NCBI RefSeq assembly: GCF_002551245.1
Contig: NZ_NTGZ01000004.1
Span: forward strand, 1-64,000
Source of the DNA: Streptomyces sp. rh34
GTDB taxonomy: Bacteria; Actinomycetota; Actinomycetes; Streptomycetales; Streptomycetaceae
Direction of reading: 5' to 3'
DNA length: 64,000 nucleotides
A program made the position numbers and the translations under genes. The stretch's first letter is position 1. Each line of letters opens with the position of its first letter. Below the pieces are notes generated by a model. That model did not search any database, was not told the origin of the DNA, and saw only the letters and a list, made by a program, of their open reading frames with translations. Of this stretch, positions 7,133 through 15,574 are shown in pieces.

Positions 7133-7291
7133 ATGACCGCCACCGAATTCCGCCAGCAGCACGGAGACCCCACCACCTGGACCACCGCCGACATCGAAAC
7201 CCAGCAGAACCTCGCCGCCTGCGACGCCCACCCCAACGACATCAAGGCCGCCGCCGACCGGCTCCGCGCACTCCTCGCCCCCGCCGCCTGA
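7133..7291 (+). CDS. Small unknown protein
   Basis: 52 residues from the ATG at 7133 with GAGAAAGG 7 bases upstream. It begins MTATEFRQQHGDPTTWTTAD and continues as a helical Ala-rich stretch. No domain recognised. It lies directly before the SpdB-like gene and shares the ribosome-binding pattern of its neighbours. Confidence 0.58.
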   Translation: MTATEFRQQHGDPTTWTTADIETQQNLAACDAHPNDIKAAADRLRALLAPAA

Positions 7292-7323
7292 CCGCCGCTA
7301 CCCGCACCCGAAAGGACCGACCC

Positions 7324-8337
7324 GTGAAGCTCCTCCCGGCCAAGGCGACCAACCGGTCCCCCCTCCTCTGGCCCGCACTCGGCCTCTCCGCCGCCTCCCT
7401 CGCCTGGACCACCTGGAGCCTCGTCGACCTCCTCGGAGCAGGCCTCATCGGCGTCACCGTTGCCGCCGGCGCCGACGTCATCTGGGGATCCGTCATCATC
7501 GCCGAAGCCCGCGGCCTCCGCGTCGCCGTCGGCAAGAAGAAGAACCGCAACATCGTCTCCGCCTTCGGCTGGGCCTCCCTCCTCGTCGTCGCCGCCTTCC
7601 TCGCCCTCCACGGCATCCAGAAGGACAGCCTCGCCATGGCCGCCGCCGGCCCCTTCCTCCCCTTCGGCGCCAAGGCCGTCTGGGCCCTCGCCCTCGCCGA
7701 CATGCGCGACCCCGCCGCCCTCACCGACAACGAGAAGAACACCCTCGCCGAGATGGAACGCCACATGGCGTTCGAGGAGGCGCAGCACCTCATCGAGATG
7801 CGGCGCCGCGAGATGGGCGCCGAACGCCAGATGTCCGAGGTGTCCGTCGACTTCGACATCGAACTGATGCGGCAGGACAAGACCCGCGAACTGATGCGCC
7901 GCCGCCCCCTGGAACTCACCGCCGGTGATGCGGCTGGCGATGCGCACCGCATCACTGATGCGCCGCACGACCGCCTCACCCCTGATACGGCCACTGGGTA
8001 CTCCGCATCATCCGCCCAGCACACGATGCTCAACGCGGCCGCCCACCGCACCGACGCGGTTCGTGAAACCGCAGCTCAGACCCATGATGCGCCCCTGATG
8101 CGGACGACACGCGACCCGGCTGCGGCGCCCCGTATCGCCGGTGAGGCGCAGCACCTCGAAGGCCTCTCCAAGGCCGCCGCAGTCCGAGTGATGCGTGATG
8201 CGGACCCCACCGCATCAGCGCCGCAGATCGTGGAGCGCCTCGCGCATCACGGAATCGAAGCGGACCCCGGATACGTCCGCACCGTCCTTTCCCGCACTAA
8301 GCAGCAGCGCAACACCACGGAAGGCGGCTACCTGTGA
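7324..8337 (+). CDS. spdB: SpdB-like membrane protein of plasmid spread
   Basis: 337 residues from the GTG at 7324 (GAAAGGACC upstream). Four hydrophobic segments occupy about residues 12-135 (around LGLSAASLAWTTWSLVDLL, GLIGVTVAAGADVIWG, FGWASLLVVAAFLAL and LAMAAAGPFLPFGAKAVWALAL), then a charged coiled coil (EMERHMAFEEAQHLIEMRRRE) and a basic C-terminal part that looks like a small HTH (GLSKAAAVRVMRDADP...). This layout matches the SpdB proteins that help intramycelial plasmid spread in Streptomyces. The coding DNA also carries 15 copies of an 8-bp motif, a candidate clt site. Confidence 0.7.
   Translation: MKLLPAKATNRSPLLWPALGLSAASLAWTTWSLVDLLGAGLIGVTVAAGADVIWGSVIIAEARGLRVAVGKKKNRNIVSAFGWASLLVVAAFLALHGIQKDSLAMAAAGPFLPFGAKAVWALALADMRDPAALTDNEKNTLAEMERHMAFEEAQHLIEMRRREMGAERQMSEVSVDFDIELMRQDKTRELMRRRPLELTAGDAAGDAHRITDAPHDRLTPDTATGYSASSAQHTMLNAAAHRTDAVRETAAQTHDAPLMRTTRDPAAAPRIAGEAQHLEGLSKAAAVRVMRDADPTASAPQIVERLAHHGIEADPGYVRTVLSRTKQQRNTTEGGYL
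7797..8249. repeat. Cluster of 8-bp motif TGATGCGG, candidate clt/TRS site
   Basis: TGATGCGG or its complement occurs perfectly at 7865, 7926, 7947, 8003, 8096, 8196 and 8210, and with one mismatch at 7796, 7892, 7938, 7956, 7983, 8085, 8189 and 8242. The copies fall in several reading frames and both orientations within 454 bp. Streptomyces TraB proteins recognise clustered 8-bp repeats at clt, and the TraB-type gene is 4 kb downstream. The assignment to clt is inferred. Confidence 0.62.
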
Positions 8338-8852
8338 GCCGCCACACCGCCCCGGCGCCGCAGACGGCCACCCCGTCTGCGGCCCGGACCCACGACCGCA
8401 TCACCACCGCCCCGGTCACGCTCCAGCCAGCCATCGCCCCGGCCCCGCCGGCTGCCCCGGACTGGCCGACATGGGGGCAGCGGATCCTCCCCACCCCGCT
8501 CCGCGGTCTCCTCGTCGACCTCGGCATGTGGCAGGACCCCCAGCCCCTGCCGCCGTCCGGGCACCTCACCCAGACCATCGCAGTCCTCGACCGGTACGGA
8601 TGGTGCCGGTCCCTCGACTACAGCCCCACCGGGCGGATGTGTATCCGCGGCGCCCAGAACCTCCTCGAAAAGACCGGCCACGTCACCCCCGCAGCCCGCG
8701 ACCGGGCCGTCGACCACATGCAAACCGTCCTGTCCCGGCACGGCGTCACCATGCCGTTCCACGCTTGGAACGACCTCCCCCACCAGCAGTTTTCCAACAT
8801 CCAGACCCTCCTCACCCGAGCCGCGTACACCGCACGAGCGAACGGAGAATGA
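8334..8852 (+). CDS. Unknown protein, resembles the DUF6197 type
   Basis: 172 residues from a GTG that overlaps the SpdB stop (GTGA). After a Pro/Ala-rich start, the C-terminal 110 residues contain VLDRYGWCRS, RMCIRGAQNLL and a final WNDLPHQQFSNIQTLLTRAAYTAR, the order of conserved pieces I associate with DUF6197 proteins, which are common in actinobacterial plasmids and phages. No catalytic motif is evident. The link to transfer comes only from context. Confidence 0.6.
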   Translation: MSRHTAPAPQTATPSAARTHDRITTAPVTLQPAIAPAPPAAPDWPTWGQRILPTPLRGLLVDLGMWQDPQPLPPSGHLTQTIAVLDRYGWCRSLDYSPTGRMCIRGAQNLLEKTGHVTPAARDRAVDHMQTVLSRHGVTMPFHAWNDLPHQQFSNIQTLLTRAAYTARANGE

Positions 8853-9481
8853 CCGTGACCGCCCCCGACAACCACGAGTTCGAGCGCATCATCCACGGCG
8901 GAATGCAGCCCCCCACCGCACCCCCCACCTGGGCCGACCCCACCCCCTACGGCACCTCCGCCGGGCACGCCCACACTGCCAAGACGGGTCTCACCACCCG
9001 CGGGAAAGCAGCCCTCGGACTCGGCGCCGCAGTCCTCGCCGGCGGCACCCTCCTCGGCTATCAGTCGTACTCCGCCAGCACCGCCCAGGCCGACCTCAAA
9101 GCCCAGGAACTCGCCCTCAAGTCCGAAGCTCTCGAGCTCGAGAAGCTCAAGGTCCTCAACGAGACGAAGACGGTCGCCGAGAGCAAGGCCACCGAGCAGG
9201 CCACAGCCCGTCAGACCGCGGTCGACACCTGCGTGAAGGGCCTCAAGAGCCAGGTCGGGAAGGGCTACGGCGCCCCGACGTACGGGGAGATCGTCGAGGA
9301 CTGCCAGTCCCAGTACCCGGACACCTCCGCCACCACCGACATGCAGGCCGCCAGCTCGTCCAGCACCTCCTCCGGCAGCACCGGAGGAGGCATCAACGAC
9401 GCCGCCGTCCTCGGCATCGGAGCCCTCGTCCTCCTCGGCGGGTTCGCCGTCCGGAAGAACACCCGCCCCAACCCTGCGTAA
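8849..9481 (+). CDS. Membrane protein with coiled coil, transfer operon
   Basis: 210 residues; the ATG at 8849 overlaps the previous stop. A hydrophobic segment (ALGLGAAVLAGGTLLGY, about 58-74) is followed by a helical coiled coil (AQADLKAQELALKSEALELEKLK), two cysteines in a soluble part, a Ser/Thr/Gly linker and a second hydrophobic segment near the end (LGIGALVLLGGFAV) with a basic tail. This suggests two membrane anchors with a domain between them. It probably belongs to the spread complex; no family recognised. Confidence 0.65.
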   Translation: MTVTAPDNHEFERIIHGGMQPPTAPPTWADPTPYGTSAGHAHTAKTGLTTRGKAALGLGAAVLAGGTLLGYQSYSASTAQADLKAQELALKSEALELEKLKVLNETKTVAESKATEQATARQTAVDTCVKGLKSQVGKGYGAPTYGEIVEDCQSQYPDTSATTDMQAASSSSTSSGSTGGGINDAAVLGIGALVLLGGFAVRKNTRPNPA

Positions 9482-9493
9482 CCAACCCGACCT

Positions 9494-9590
9494 ACTACCT
9501 ACCTCTTCCCGCGCCGAAAAGCCCCGGTCAACCCCCGCACAGGACGGGCAAGATCCGGGATTCTCCGGCGTGGGAAGTAGGAAGTAGGGA
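9494..9590. repeat. Imperfect inverted repeat between transfer genes
   Basis: CTACCTACCTCTTCCCGCG-type sequence near 9497-9518 is mirrored by CGGCGTGGGAAGTAGGAAG near 9568-9590, about 22 bp with a few mismatches around a 50-base loop that itself is GC-rich. It fills most of the only sizeable gap in the transfer operon. It could be a terminator-promoter boundary or an operator; no -10/-35 pair is clear. Confidence 0.4.
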
Positions 9591-9611
9591 CTACCGAGAG
9601 TGAGGAATGTG

Positions 9612-11603
9612 ATGTCGGCAGACGCCGCACCGGCAGCCGCCACCACCCCCAGCATCGCGATTCCGCCTGCCCCGAACACCGCCCCCACGGCCACCGGGGC
9701 GGGCCCGCGGCAGAGCCTCCTCGCGTCCATGGTCGCCCCCGTCGAACCCGCCCGACCCGCCTTCACCCTCGACCCCGCAACCGCCGCACAGAACCCCACC
9801 CAGGGCGGCACCGACGTGCCCTCCGGAGGGGTCTCCAGCGCCTCCTTCCACGACGACACCACCCCCGCCGACACCAAGACGAACAACGCCTCCGGGAACG
9901 GCGCGGGGAAGCCGAAGCAGGGCATGATCCGGGCCCTCGTCCTCGCCGCCGCCGCACGGTGGGCGAAGGGCGGCGGCACCGCGAACAAGCGCCTCGACAT
10001 GCACAAGGCCCGCGCCCAGGCCGACCAGGTCAAGGAGACCCGGCAGGTCACCGTGAACCGCAGCCCCGGCACCGGAGGGGGCACCGGAACCGGCAAGGGG
10101 GCCGGTGCCGGTGGGGGCCGCGACTCCAAGGGCTCCGGCACCGGCTCTGCGGGCGGGTCTGGCGGGAAGTCCCTGGACCGGAAGTCCTCCGGCGGCACCA
10201 AGAACAGCGGATCCACGGGGCCGAAGAACAACACCAGCCCGGCCAAGAGCCCGAAGAGTCCGTCAGCCTCCGACAAGAACAGCAACTCCCGCGGCTCCTC
10301 GGGGTCGTCGGGCTCCTCCGGGCGCGGTAGCACGGGCGGGACAGGGGCAGGCGGGTTCGGAGGCGGCAAGAACACGGGCGGCGGCCGGACCGACTCCAGC
10401 GCCACACCGAAGCCGACCAAGACCAAGGACACCGCGGCGAACACCCCGAAGCCCTCGGTCGCCCCGAAGGGCAGCGGCAAGACCAGCACCGGCGGCGGCG
10501 CGGCGTCCGGCGGGGCGAAGGGAAGCGCAGGCAGCGAGGGCAAGCCGGGGAAGGACGGCAAAGCCGGCCCCGCCCCGACCGCCCCCAAAGGGCCGTCCGC
10601 AGGCGGCAGCACCAACACCAAGGACGCCCCGGCCAGTCCCCGGATCCCGAAGCAGACCACCAACGACAAGAAGACCACCGACAAAGACGCCAGCGACACG
10701 GCCAAGGACCCCAAGGCCAAGCCGGACCTGACGAAGGACCAGAAGCCGAAGGACCCCGCCACCAAGGACAGCGACACCCCGAACAAGCCCGACCCGGCCG
10801 ACAAGGCGACCGGCGACGAGAAGCAGCCCACCGGCAAGACCACCACCCCCGACCAGACCACTACCGCCGACGCCAGCGGGAAGCCCCTCGCCACCCAGCC
10901 AGCCCGCGAAACCGGCTACCGCGACGGCGCCCGTGCCGGAAAGGTCGCCGCCCACGTCCGCGCCTACCGTGACGGCGTGAAAGACGGCTGGGCCGACAGC
11001 CTCACCGCCGCCGACCACGAGAAGGCCCTCCTCGACGAGGCCCGCGAAGACCGCAAGCACAGCCGCGACGAAACCCGAGAGAGCGAGCAGCCCGTGGCCA
11101 CCGTGATCGCCAGCAGCGCCGACCACCACGACACTGCCCCCGGCGGACCGCAGCCCATCCAAGTCGCCGGGATCGACGCCAAGAACCTCCACCTCGGCGA
11201 CGGGGCCTCCCGCACCACCATCAGCCGCGGCGAAGTCCGCTCACTCAAGCAGTTCGAACGCCGCCTCGAGGAGCGGCTCGCCACCCTCCAGCAGACAGCC
11301 GACACCACCAAGCAGCTCCAGGCCCACGCCGAAGGCCAAGCCCAGCAGGCCCAGAACCTCCTCGAGCAGGCCAAGGGCGTCCAGGGCGGCGACAAGCTCG
11401 CCTCCGCCCTGTCCCGCCTCACAGAGGACGCCAAGAAGCAGGCCACCGAAGCCGAAGAGATCCACAAGCGGGCCGTACGGTCCGCCGACGCCTGCGCCGC
11501 CGTCCTCGCCAACGCTTCCACCCGCTACGGCGGCATGTACCAGGCCGTCGTCGACTCACCCGAAACACTCCCCGCCGAACTCACCTACTACCAGGGAGCC
11601 TGA
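9612..11603 (+). CDS. Large low-complexity transfer-region protein
   Basis: 663 residues. The ATG at 9612 is preferred because GAGGA lies 5 bases upstream; a GTG at 9600 is the alternative. About residues 130-420 are disordered, rich in Lys, Gly, Ser, Thr and Pro. A short conserved-looking block (TGYRDGARAGKVAAHVRAY) follows near 435, and the C-terminal 120 residues form a coiled coil (LKQFERRLEERLATLQQTADTTKQ). No enzyme motif. It may be a scaffold or cell-wall-spanning partner of the TraB translocase; this is inference from position. Confidence 0.68.
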   Translation: MSADAAPAAATTPSIAIPPAPNTAPTATGAGPRQSLLASMVAPVEPARPAFTLDPATAAQNPTQGGTDVPSGGVSSASFHDDTTPADTKTNNASGNGAGKPKQGMIRALVLAAAARWAKGGGTANKRLDMHKARAQADQVKETRQVTVNRSPGTGGGTGTGKGAGAGGGRDSKGSGTGSAGGSGGKSLDRKSSGGTKNSGSTGPKNNTSPAKSPKSPSASDKNSNSRGSSGSSGSSGRGSTGGTGAGGFGGGKNTGGGRTDSSATPKPTKTKDTAANTPKPSVAPKGSGKTSTGGGAASGGAKGSAGSEGKPGKDGKAGPAPTAPKGPSAGGSTNTKDAPASPRIPKQTTNDKKTTDKDASDTAKDPKAKPDLTKDQKPKDPATKDSDTPNKPDPADKATGDEKQPTGKTTTPDQTTTADASGKPLATQPARETGYRDGARAGKVAAHVRAYRDGVKDGWADSLTAADHEKALLDEAREDRKHSRDETRESEQPVATVIASSADHHDTAPGGPQPIQVAGIDAKNLHLGDGASRTTISRGEVRSLKQFERRLEERLATLQQTADTTKQLQAHAEGQAQQAQNLLEQAKGVQGGDKLASALSRLTEDAKKQATEAEEIHKRAVRSADACAAVLANASTRYGGMYQAVVDSPETLPAELTYYQGA

Positions 11604-11605
11604 CC

Positions 11606-11986
11606 ATGGCCACCGACATCCGGTTCCGGGAACTCCAGAAAGCCGTCAACGACCTCGGCAAGCAGGTCGTCCGCGCCTCCGAGATGATCCACCAGCACGG
11701 CGAGCACATCACCGGTGAAGCGCAGGACACCGCCCGCACCGCCGAAGGCATCGCCGCCATGGGCGTCGACCCCGAAACCGTCGCCGAGACCCAGCACCTC
11801 GCCCGCCTCATGGACGGACTGTCCGACTCCGCCCACGCCTACGTGTCCGCCGCCGACGCCACGGCCAAGTCCGCCCGCGCCGCCCACGCCCAGAACCAGG
11901 CCTCCCACGGCGGCATCGCCGAAGCCGTCGCCCGCTCCACGGTCCAGACCGACAACCTGCACCGCGAATGGCTCCGCGAGGAGTAA
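11606..11986 (+). CDS. Small helical protein preceding TraB
   Basis: 126 residues starting 3 bases after the previous stop. It is predicted nearly all helix (RFRELQKAVNDLGKQVVRAS, ETVAETQHLARLMDGLSD), hydrophilic and without cysteines. The heptad-like pattern suggests oligomerisation. It lies between the coiled-coil protein and the translocase gene, so it may join that complex. No family recognised. Confidence 0.65.
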   Translation: MATDIRFRELQKAVNDLGKQVVRASEMIHQHGEHITGEAQDTARTAEGIAAMGVDPETVAETQHLARLMDGLSDSAHAYVSAADATAKSARAAHAQNQASHGGIAEAVARSTVQTDNLHREWLREE

Positions 11987-12054
11987 CCCCACTGGGGCGG
12001 CCGCCCCGCCCCGGCCCCTTTCCCGCCCGGCACCCCCACCGTCAGGAGACCCCC

Positions 12055-14331
12055 ATGACCACGCCCGCCACCACGACCACCCGGTCAGCCACCACCGAAC
12101 GCGCCATCGCCATCGCCACCACCGCAGCCCCCATCGCCACCGGCATCCTCGCCCCCCTCCTCGACGGAGGCGCCGCCTTCACCGCAACCCTCGCCTACGG
12201 GGGAGCAGCCGGCTTCCTTGCCGCGAACTACATGGGCCGCCTCCCACCCGCCCTCCGCGCGAACCTCCCCGCCGCCGACATCGCGGAGGCTCACCGCGGC
12301 CCCCTCTTCATCTCAACGCTCACCACCGGCACTGCCCTCGCCATGGGCACCCTCATGGGCCCCGAAGGCTCCGACGCCCTCATGGCCGGCATCCTCGACC
12401 AGCCCACCATCCCCGGCATCGTCTCCCTCGGCTGGTGGGCCGCCGTCGCCCTCGTCCCCTTCAAGCTCCGCAATGTCCTTCGCCGCGTCCACCCCGCAGC
12501 CGCCCCCAGCCCTTCGGTCACCCCTCACGCAGCCCTGGCCACCGAAGCCGACCACATCGCCCAACGCTGGGGACACCACATCTCCCACCCCAAGACCGGC
12601 ACCCACCGCGGCCAGATCCTCACCGTCAACACCGTCACCCCCACCCGCTGGGCCGGCATCATCACCGCCCCCGTCGGCGGCACCGTCACGGTCACCCCTG
12701 ACGCCATCTCCTCCGTCTACCAAGTCCCCGCCGCCTGGATCACCCTCCAGCCCGGCGCGCACGCGGGGGAGCGGCAGATCACCGTCAACCTCACCCCACC
12801 CGCCGACGTCGACCCCACCACCCTTGCCGGGGCCTGGCGCAAGTGGGTCGCCAAGACCAACGGCATCATGGCCGGCACCCACCTCGAGGACGTCCAGGAC
12901 GACCCCAACACTGGCGGCCAAGTCGCCTACGTCGTCGCCGGCGAGAACCTCGACCGGCTCCCCACCCCCGACCAGGCAAGCCTCGCCGGAGCCCTCCGCA
13001 CCAACACGCTCCTCTGCTCCTACACCCACACGCCCGGAAACCCCCGCCGCGGCGAGATCCGCCTCATGAAGGAGAACCCGCTCCAGAGCGGCGTCCCCTT
13101 CCCCGGCCGCCACGTTCTCGAGATCAGCGCTGGCGGATACGTCCAAGTCGGCCGCCACGTTTCCGGCTTTCCCGCCCGCATCCAGTTCACCGACCCCACT
13201 CTCGGCGCCCGACACGTCTTCATCGCCGGCGTCACCGGCTCCGGCAAGGGCGGCCTCGTACAGATCGTCGCCCTCGCCGACCACGTCAACGGCCACGCCA
13301 TTATCTACATCGACCCGAAGGGCTCCTCGAACCCCGACATCGAAACCATCGCCGCCTACTCAGGCCTCGGCGAAGAAGGCTCCATCCAGGGCCTCCGTGT
13401 CGCTTACGCCCTTATGCAGTGGCGGATCGCCGAGTCCGCCCGCCTCAAGATGAAGAACTTCGTCGCCACCCCGGAACGCCCCTGGGTCCGCGTCATCCTC
13501 GACGAAGCCCACGTGCCCCTTTCTGAACTCGAGGAGCACAAGAAGGAAGCCCAGACCATCCTCGAGGCGCTCGCAGCGAAAGCCCGCTCCCTCGGCATCA
13601 TCCTCTGCATCGTCAACCAGGCCATGAACGCTGACAAGCTCGGCGGCTCCACCGCCCTGCGCACCAACGTCATCCAAGGCGGATCCCTCGTCATGCTCCG
13701 CACCGACTCCGGCCAGCAACACCTCGCCACCACCGGCTTCGAAGGCGTCGACCCCGGCCAGATCCCCGCCGCCTGGGACGTCGACCGCCCCCTCGTCTAC
13801 GACTCCACCGTCACCCTCAAAGACCCCCGCACCACGTTCGGACTGGGCTACACCCTCGGCCCCGGCGGCACAGCCGAGATGATGCGCACCTTCATGCTCG
13901 AGTCCGCCGCCCCCCACATCGACAGCAGTGCGGTTGCGTACCCCGCAGACTGGCCCGACTGGGACAACCGGTACGACATTGCGAATACCCCGATCCTCGG
14001 AGGGGACCAGGCCGGCAGCGACTTCGACTTCCCTTCCACCCCCGGCACCCTCTCCGTTCCCCCGCCACCGAAGAAGCTGACCAGCACCGACGACAAGATC
14101 CTCCAAGCCCTTAAGGACGTCGCCGACCCCATCGGCCACGACACCGCGTACCTCCACAAGGACCAGCTCGCCACCATGACCGGATCCAGCGGATCCACCC
14201 TCGACAACGCCCTCACCCGCCTCACCAAGACGGGCCAGATCCACCGGCGCACCGAGGGCGACAAAGTCATCCGCGGCGAGTACGGGCCCGGCCCGGGGCC
14301 CGCAGACGACACCACGACCGAGACAGGCTGA
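12055..14331 (+). CDS. traB: TraB/FtsK-family DNA translocase
   Basis: 758 residues. The N-terminus has hydrophobic segments (about 20-150) that could anchor it in the membrane. The motor domain has Walker A GVTGSGKGG (about 392-400) and Walker B VRVILDEAH with D483 and E484. The C-terminus (about 680-745, DDKILQALKDVADPIG... and TLDNALTRLTKTGQIHRR) is a winged helix, as in TraB where it reads 8-bp repeats at clt. The ATG at 12055 has CAGGAG 7-8 bases upstream. Streptomyces conjugation needs only such a hexameric pump that moves double-stranded DNA. Its length and layout fit that family. Confidence 0.87.
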   Translation: MTTPATTTTRSATTERAIAIATTAAPIATGILAPLLDGGAAFTATLAYGGAAGFLAANYMGRLPPALRANLPAADIAEAHRGPLFISTLTTGTALAMGTLMGPEGSDALMAGILDQPTIPGIVSLGWWAAVALVPFKLRNVLRRVHPAAAPSPSVTPHAALATEADHIAQRWGHHISHPKTGTHRGQILTVNTVTPTRWAGIITAPVGGTVTVTPDAISSVYQVPAAWITLQPGAHAGERQITVNLTPPADVDPTTLAGAWRKWVAKTNGIMAGTHLEDVQDDPNTGGQVAYVVAGENLDRLPTPDQASLAGALRTNTLLCSYTHTPGNPRRGEIRLMKENPLQSGVPFPGRHVLEISAGGYVQVGRHVSGFPARIQFTDPTLGARHVFIAGVTGSGKGGLVQIVALADHVNGHAIIYIDPKGSSNPDIETIAAYSGLGEEGSIQGLRVAYALMQWRIAESARLKMKNFVATPERPWVRVILDEAHVPLSELEEHKKEAQTILEALAAKARSLGIILCIVNQAMNADKLGGSTALRTNVIQGGSLVMLRTDSGQQHLATTGFEGVDPGQIPAAWDVDRPLVYDSTVTLKDPRTTFGLGYTLGPGGTAEMMRTFMLESAAPHIDSSAVAYPADWPDWDNRYDIANTPILGGDQAGSDFDFPSTPGTLSVPPPPKKLTSTDDKILQALKDVADPIGHDTAYLHKDQLATMTGSSGSTLDNALTRLTKTGQIHRRTEGDKVIRGEYGPGPGPADDTTTETG

Positions 14332-14334
14332 CCC

Positions 14335-14538
14335 TTGCCCCGCACCACCCGAACGGTCACCGCCCGCCTCCCCGGCGGGCGGTACCTCGTCGCCATCCTC
14401 GACCCTGACACCGCCGCCCAGCACAGCCCGCTGCGCCGCCACCTCCGCACCGAAGCGACCCAAGCGACCGAACGTCGGCAGGGACCGAAGGGGCCCGAAG
14501 CCGGAGAACTCCCGGCGGACGGCACCGGCCCAGGCTGA
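14335..14538 (+). CDS. Possible small basic protein at end of transfer operon
   Basis: 67 residues from a TTG at 14335, three bases after the traB stop. The first half (RTVTARLPGGRYLVAILDPDT) reads like a small beta-rich fold; the second is basic and low-complexity. There is no clear ribosome binding site, so translation would depend on coupling. No family recognised. Confidence 0.4.
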   Translation: MPRTTRTVTARLPGGRYLVAILDPDTAAQHSPLRRHLRTEATQATERRQGPKGPEAGELPADGTGPG

Positions 14539-14597
14539 CGATCCGGGGAAGAGCAGCCCGGACAAACCCTGATTCGTACGCCACGCTGGTACTGCAC

Positions 14598-14645
14598 GGC
14601 CGGTCAGGGAGCCCCGGTGTCCCCGCGCCCACTCCCCGACCGGCC
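14598..14645. terminator. Hairpin after the transfer operon
   Basis: GGCCGGTC-A-GGGAG (14598-14611) pairs with CTCCC-C-GACCGGCC (14632-14645): 13 bp with one mismatch. It follows the last transfer-operon frame by 60 bases and lacks a T-run. Confidence 0.5.
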
Positions 14646-14692
14646 GGCCGCACACCGCGCCGCCCGGCCCCCAGCCGCCAGCGGCGCACAAC

Positions 14693-14724
14693 GGCCCCTC
14701 CAGTACCCGAGGTCTGGAGGGGCC
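14693..14724. terminator. Bidirectional hairpin between convergent operons
   Basis: A perfect 11-bp stem, GGCCCCTCCAG (14693-14703) with CTGGAGGGGCC (14714-14724) and a 10-base loop, between the rightward transfer operon and the leftward lipoprotein gene. It is placed to stop both. Confidence 0.6.
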
Positions 14725-14748
14725 GCCGTACGTCCAGGACGTGGCCGG

Positions 14749-15456
14749 CTACTTCACCGGCTTCCACACCGCGCACCGCTCCGACGTGAACTGACCGTCA
14801 GACGACGCAATCGTCACCGTGATCGACCTGGCCGACGTCGCGAAATTGTTGTCGATGATGTCCCCGCCCTCCGACGTCCGCTCCCAATAGCAGTCCTCCA
14901 CCCGGCCCGACGCCCGATACGTACCCGGCGGGATCGTCACCAGGTCCTCGTCCTCCTCCAACTGCTCCGCGGTCGGCTGCTTCGACGACACCACGTACGT
15001 GCCGTTCCCGAACCACCGCTCGTAGTCCCCGGACACGGCCTCCTTCACCGTCTTCGTCCACTTCGGGCACAGCTTCGGAACCCCCGCCAGCAGCATCGCT
15101 TCACCCGAGCCCTCCAGCATTCCGGACTCGACCAGCCACTGCGGCCGCGACGCCCCATCCACCGCGCTCACCGGCAGCGAGTCGCAGATGTCCCGCACGA
15201 ACTCCGACGCCGACCCGTACAAGTCATCGACGATCCACCCCTTCTCGTCCGACATCCGGTCGATGTCACCCTCCGGCCCGGCCGCGTACACCGGCTCCGG
15301 ATCTTCAGTCACCGGCGGCACCGTGCTCGGTACCACCTCCGGGCTCGACACCGCGGACGCCGGCTTCCCGTCGTCGCCCCCTCCACCGCACCCCGACACC
15401 AACACCACCGCAGCCAAACCAGCCGCCACGAACCCCACCCCACGCATCACTCTCAT
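14749..15456 (-). CDS. Secreted lipoprotein of unknown function
   Basis: 235 residues from the ATG at 15456. The start MRVMRGVGFVAAGLAAVVL is a classic signal peptide (two Arg, hydrophobic core) ending in the lipobox VSGC, so the mature protein should be anchored to the outer face of the membrane at that Cys. The mature part has a Pro/Thr-rich linker then a folded domain with four further cysteines (DICDSL, KLCPKW, EDCYWE, ERCAVW) that could form two disulfides. It is a single leftward gene between the transfer and virion modules. Superinfection or entry exclusion is a reasonable guess from context, not from sequence. Confidence 0.75.
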   Translation of the reverse strand: MRVMRGVGFVAAGLAAVVLVSGCGGGGDDGKPASAVSSPEVVPSTVPPVTEDPEPVYAAGPEGDIDRMSDEKGWIVDDLYGSASEFVRDICDSLPVSAVDGASRPQWLVESGMLEGSGEAMLLAGVPKLCPKWTKTVKEAVSGDYERWFGNGTYVVSSKQPTAEQLEEDEDLVTIPPGTYRASGRVEDCYWERTSEGGDIIDNNFATSARSITVTIASSDGQFTSERCAVWKPVK

Positions 15457-15525
15457 GCGCCGCAGAATGACACCCCACCAGAGCAGGGGGAAGGAAAACC
15501 GGGACATCGGGGATCATCAGTAACA

Positions 15526-15537
15526 GGCGCGGGGCCT
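15526..15537 (+). repeat. 12-mer GGCGCGGGGCCT, copy 1 of 3
   Basis: Lies 38 bases upstream of the small terminase start. Identical copies precede the portal (19762-19773) and scaffold (21719-21730) starts. Each is preceded by an ATCA within about 12 bases. Confidence 0.5.
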
Positions 15538-15574
15538 AACCAGCACAACCACACACAGCGGGAGCCCTACCGCC

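Noticed and set aside
9600-9611. GTG at 9600 as the start of the large low-complexity protein
   Set aside because: The ATG at 9612 has a better placed GAGGA site; the GTG remains a minor alternative.
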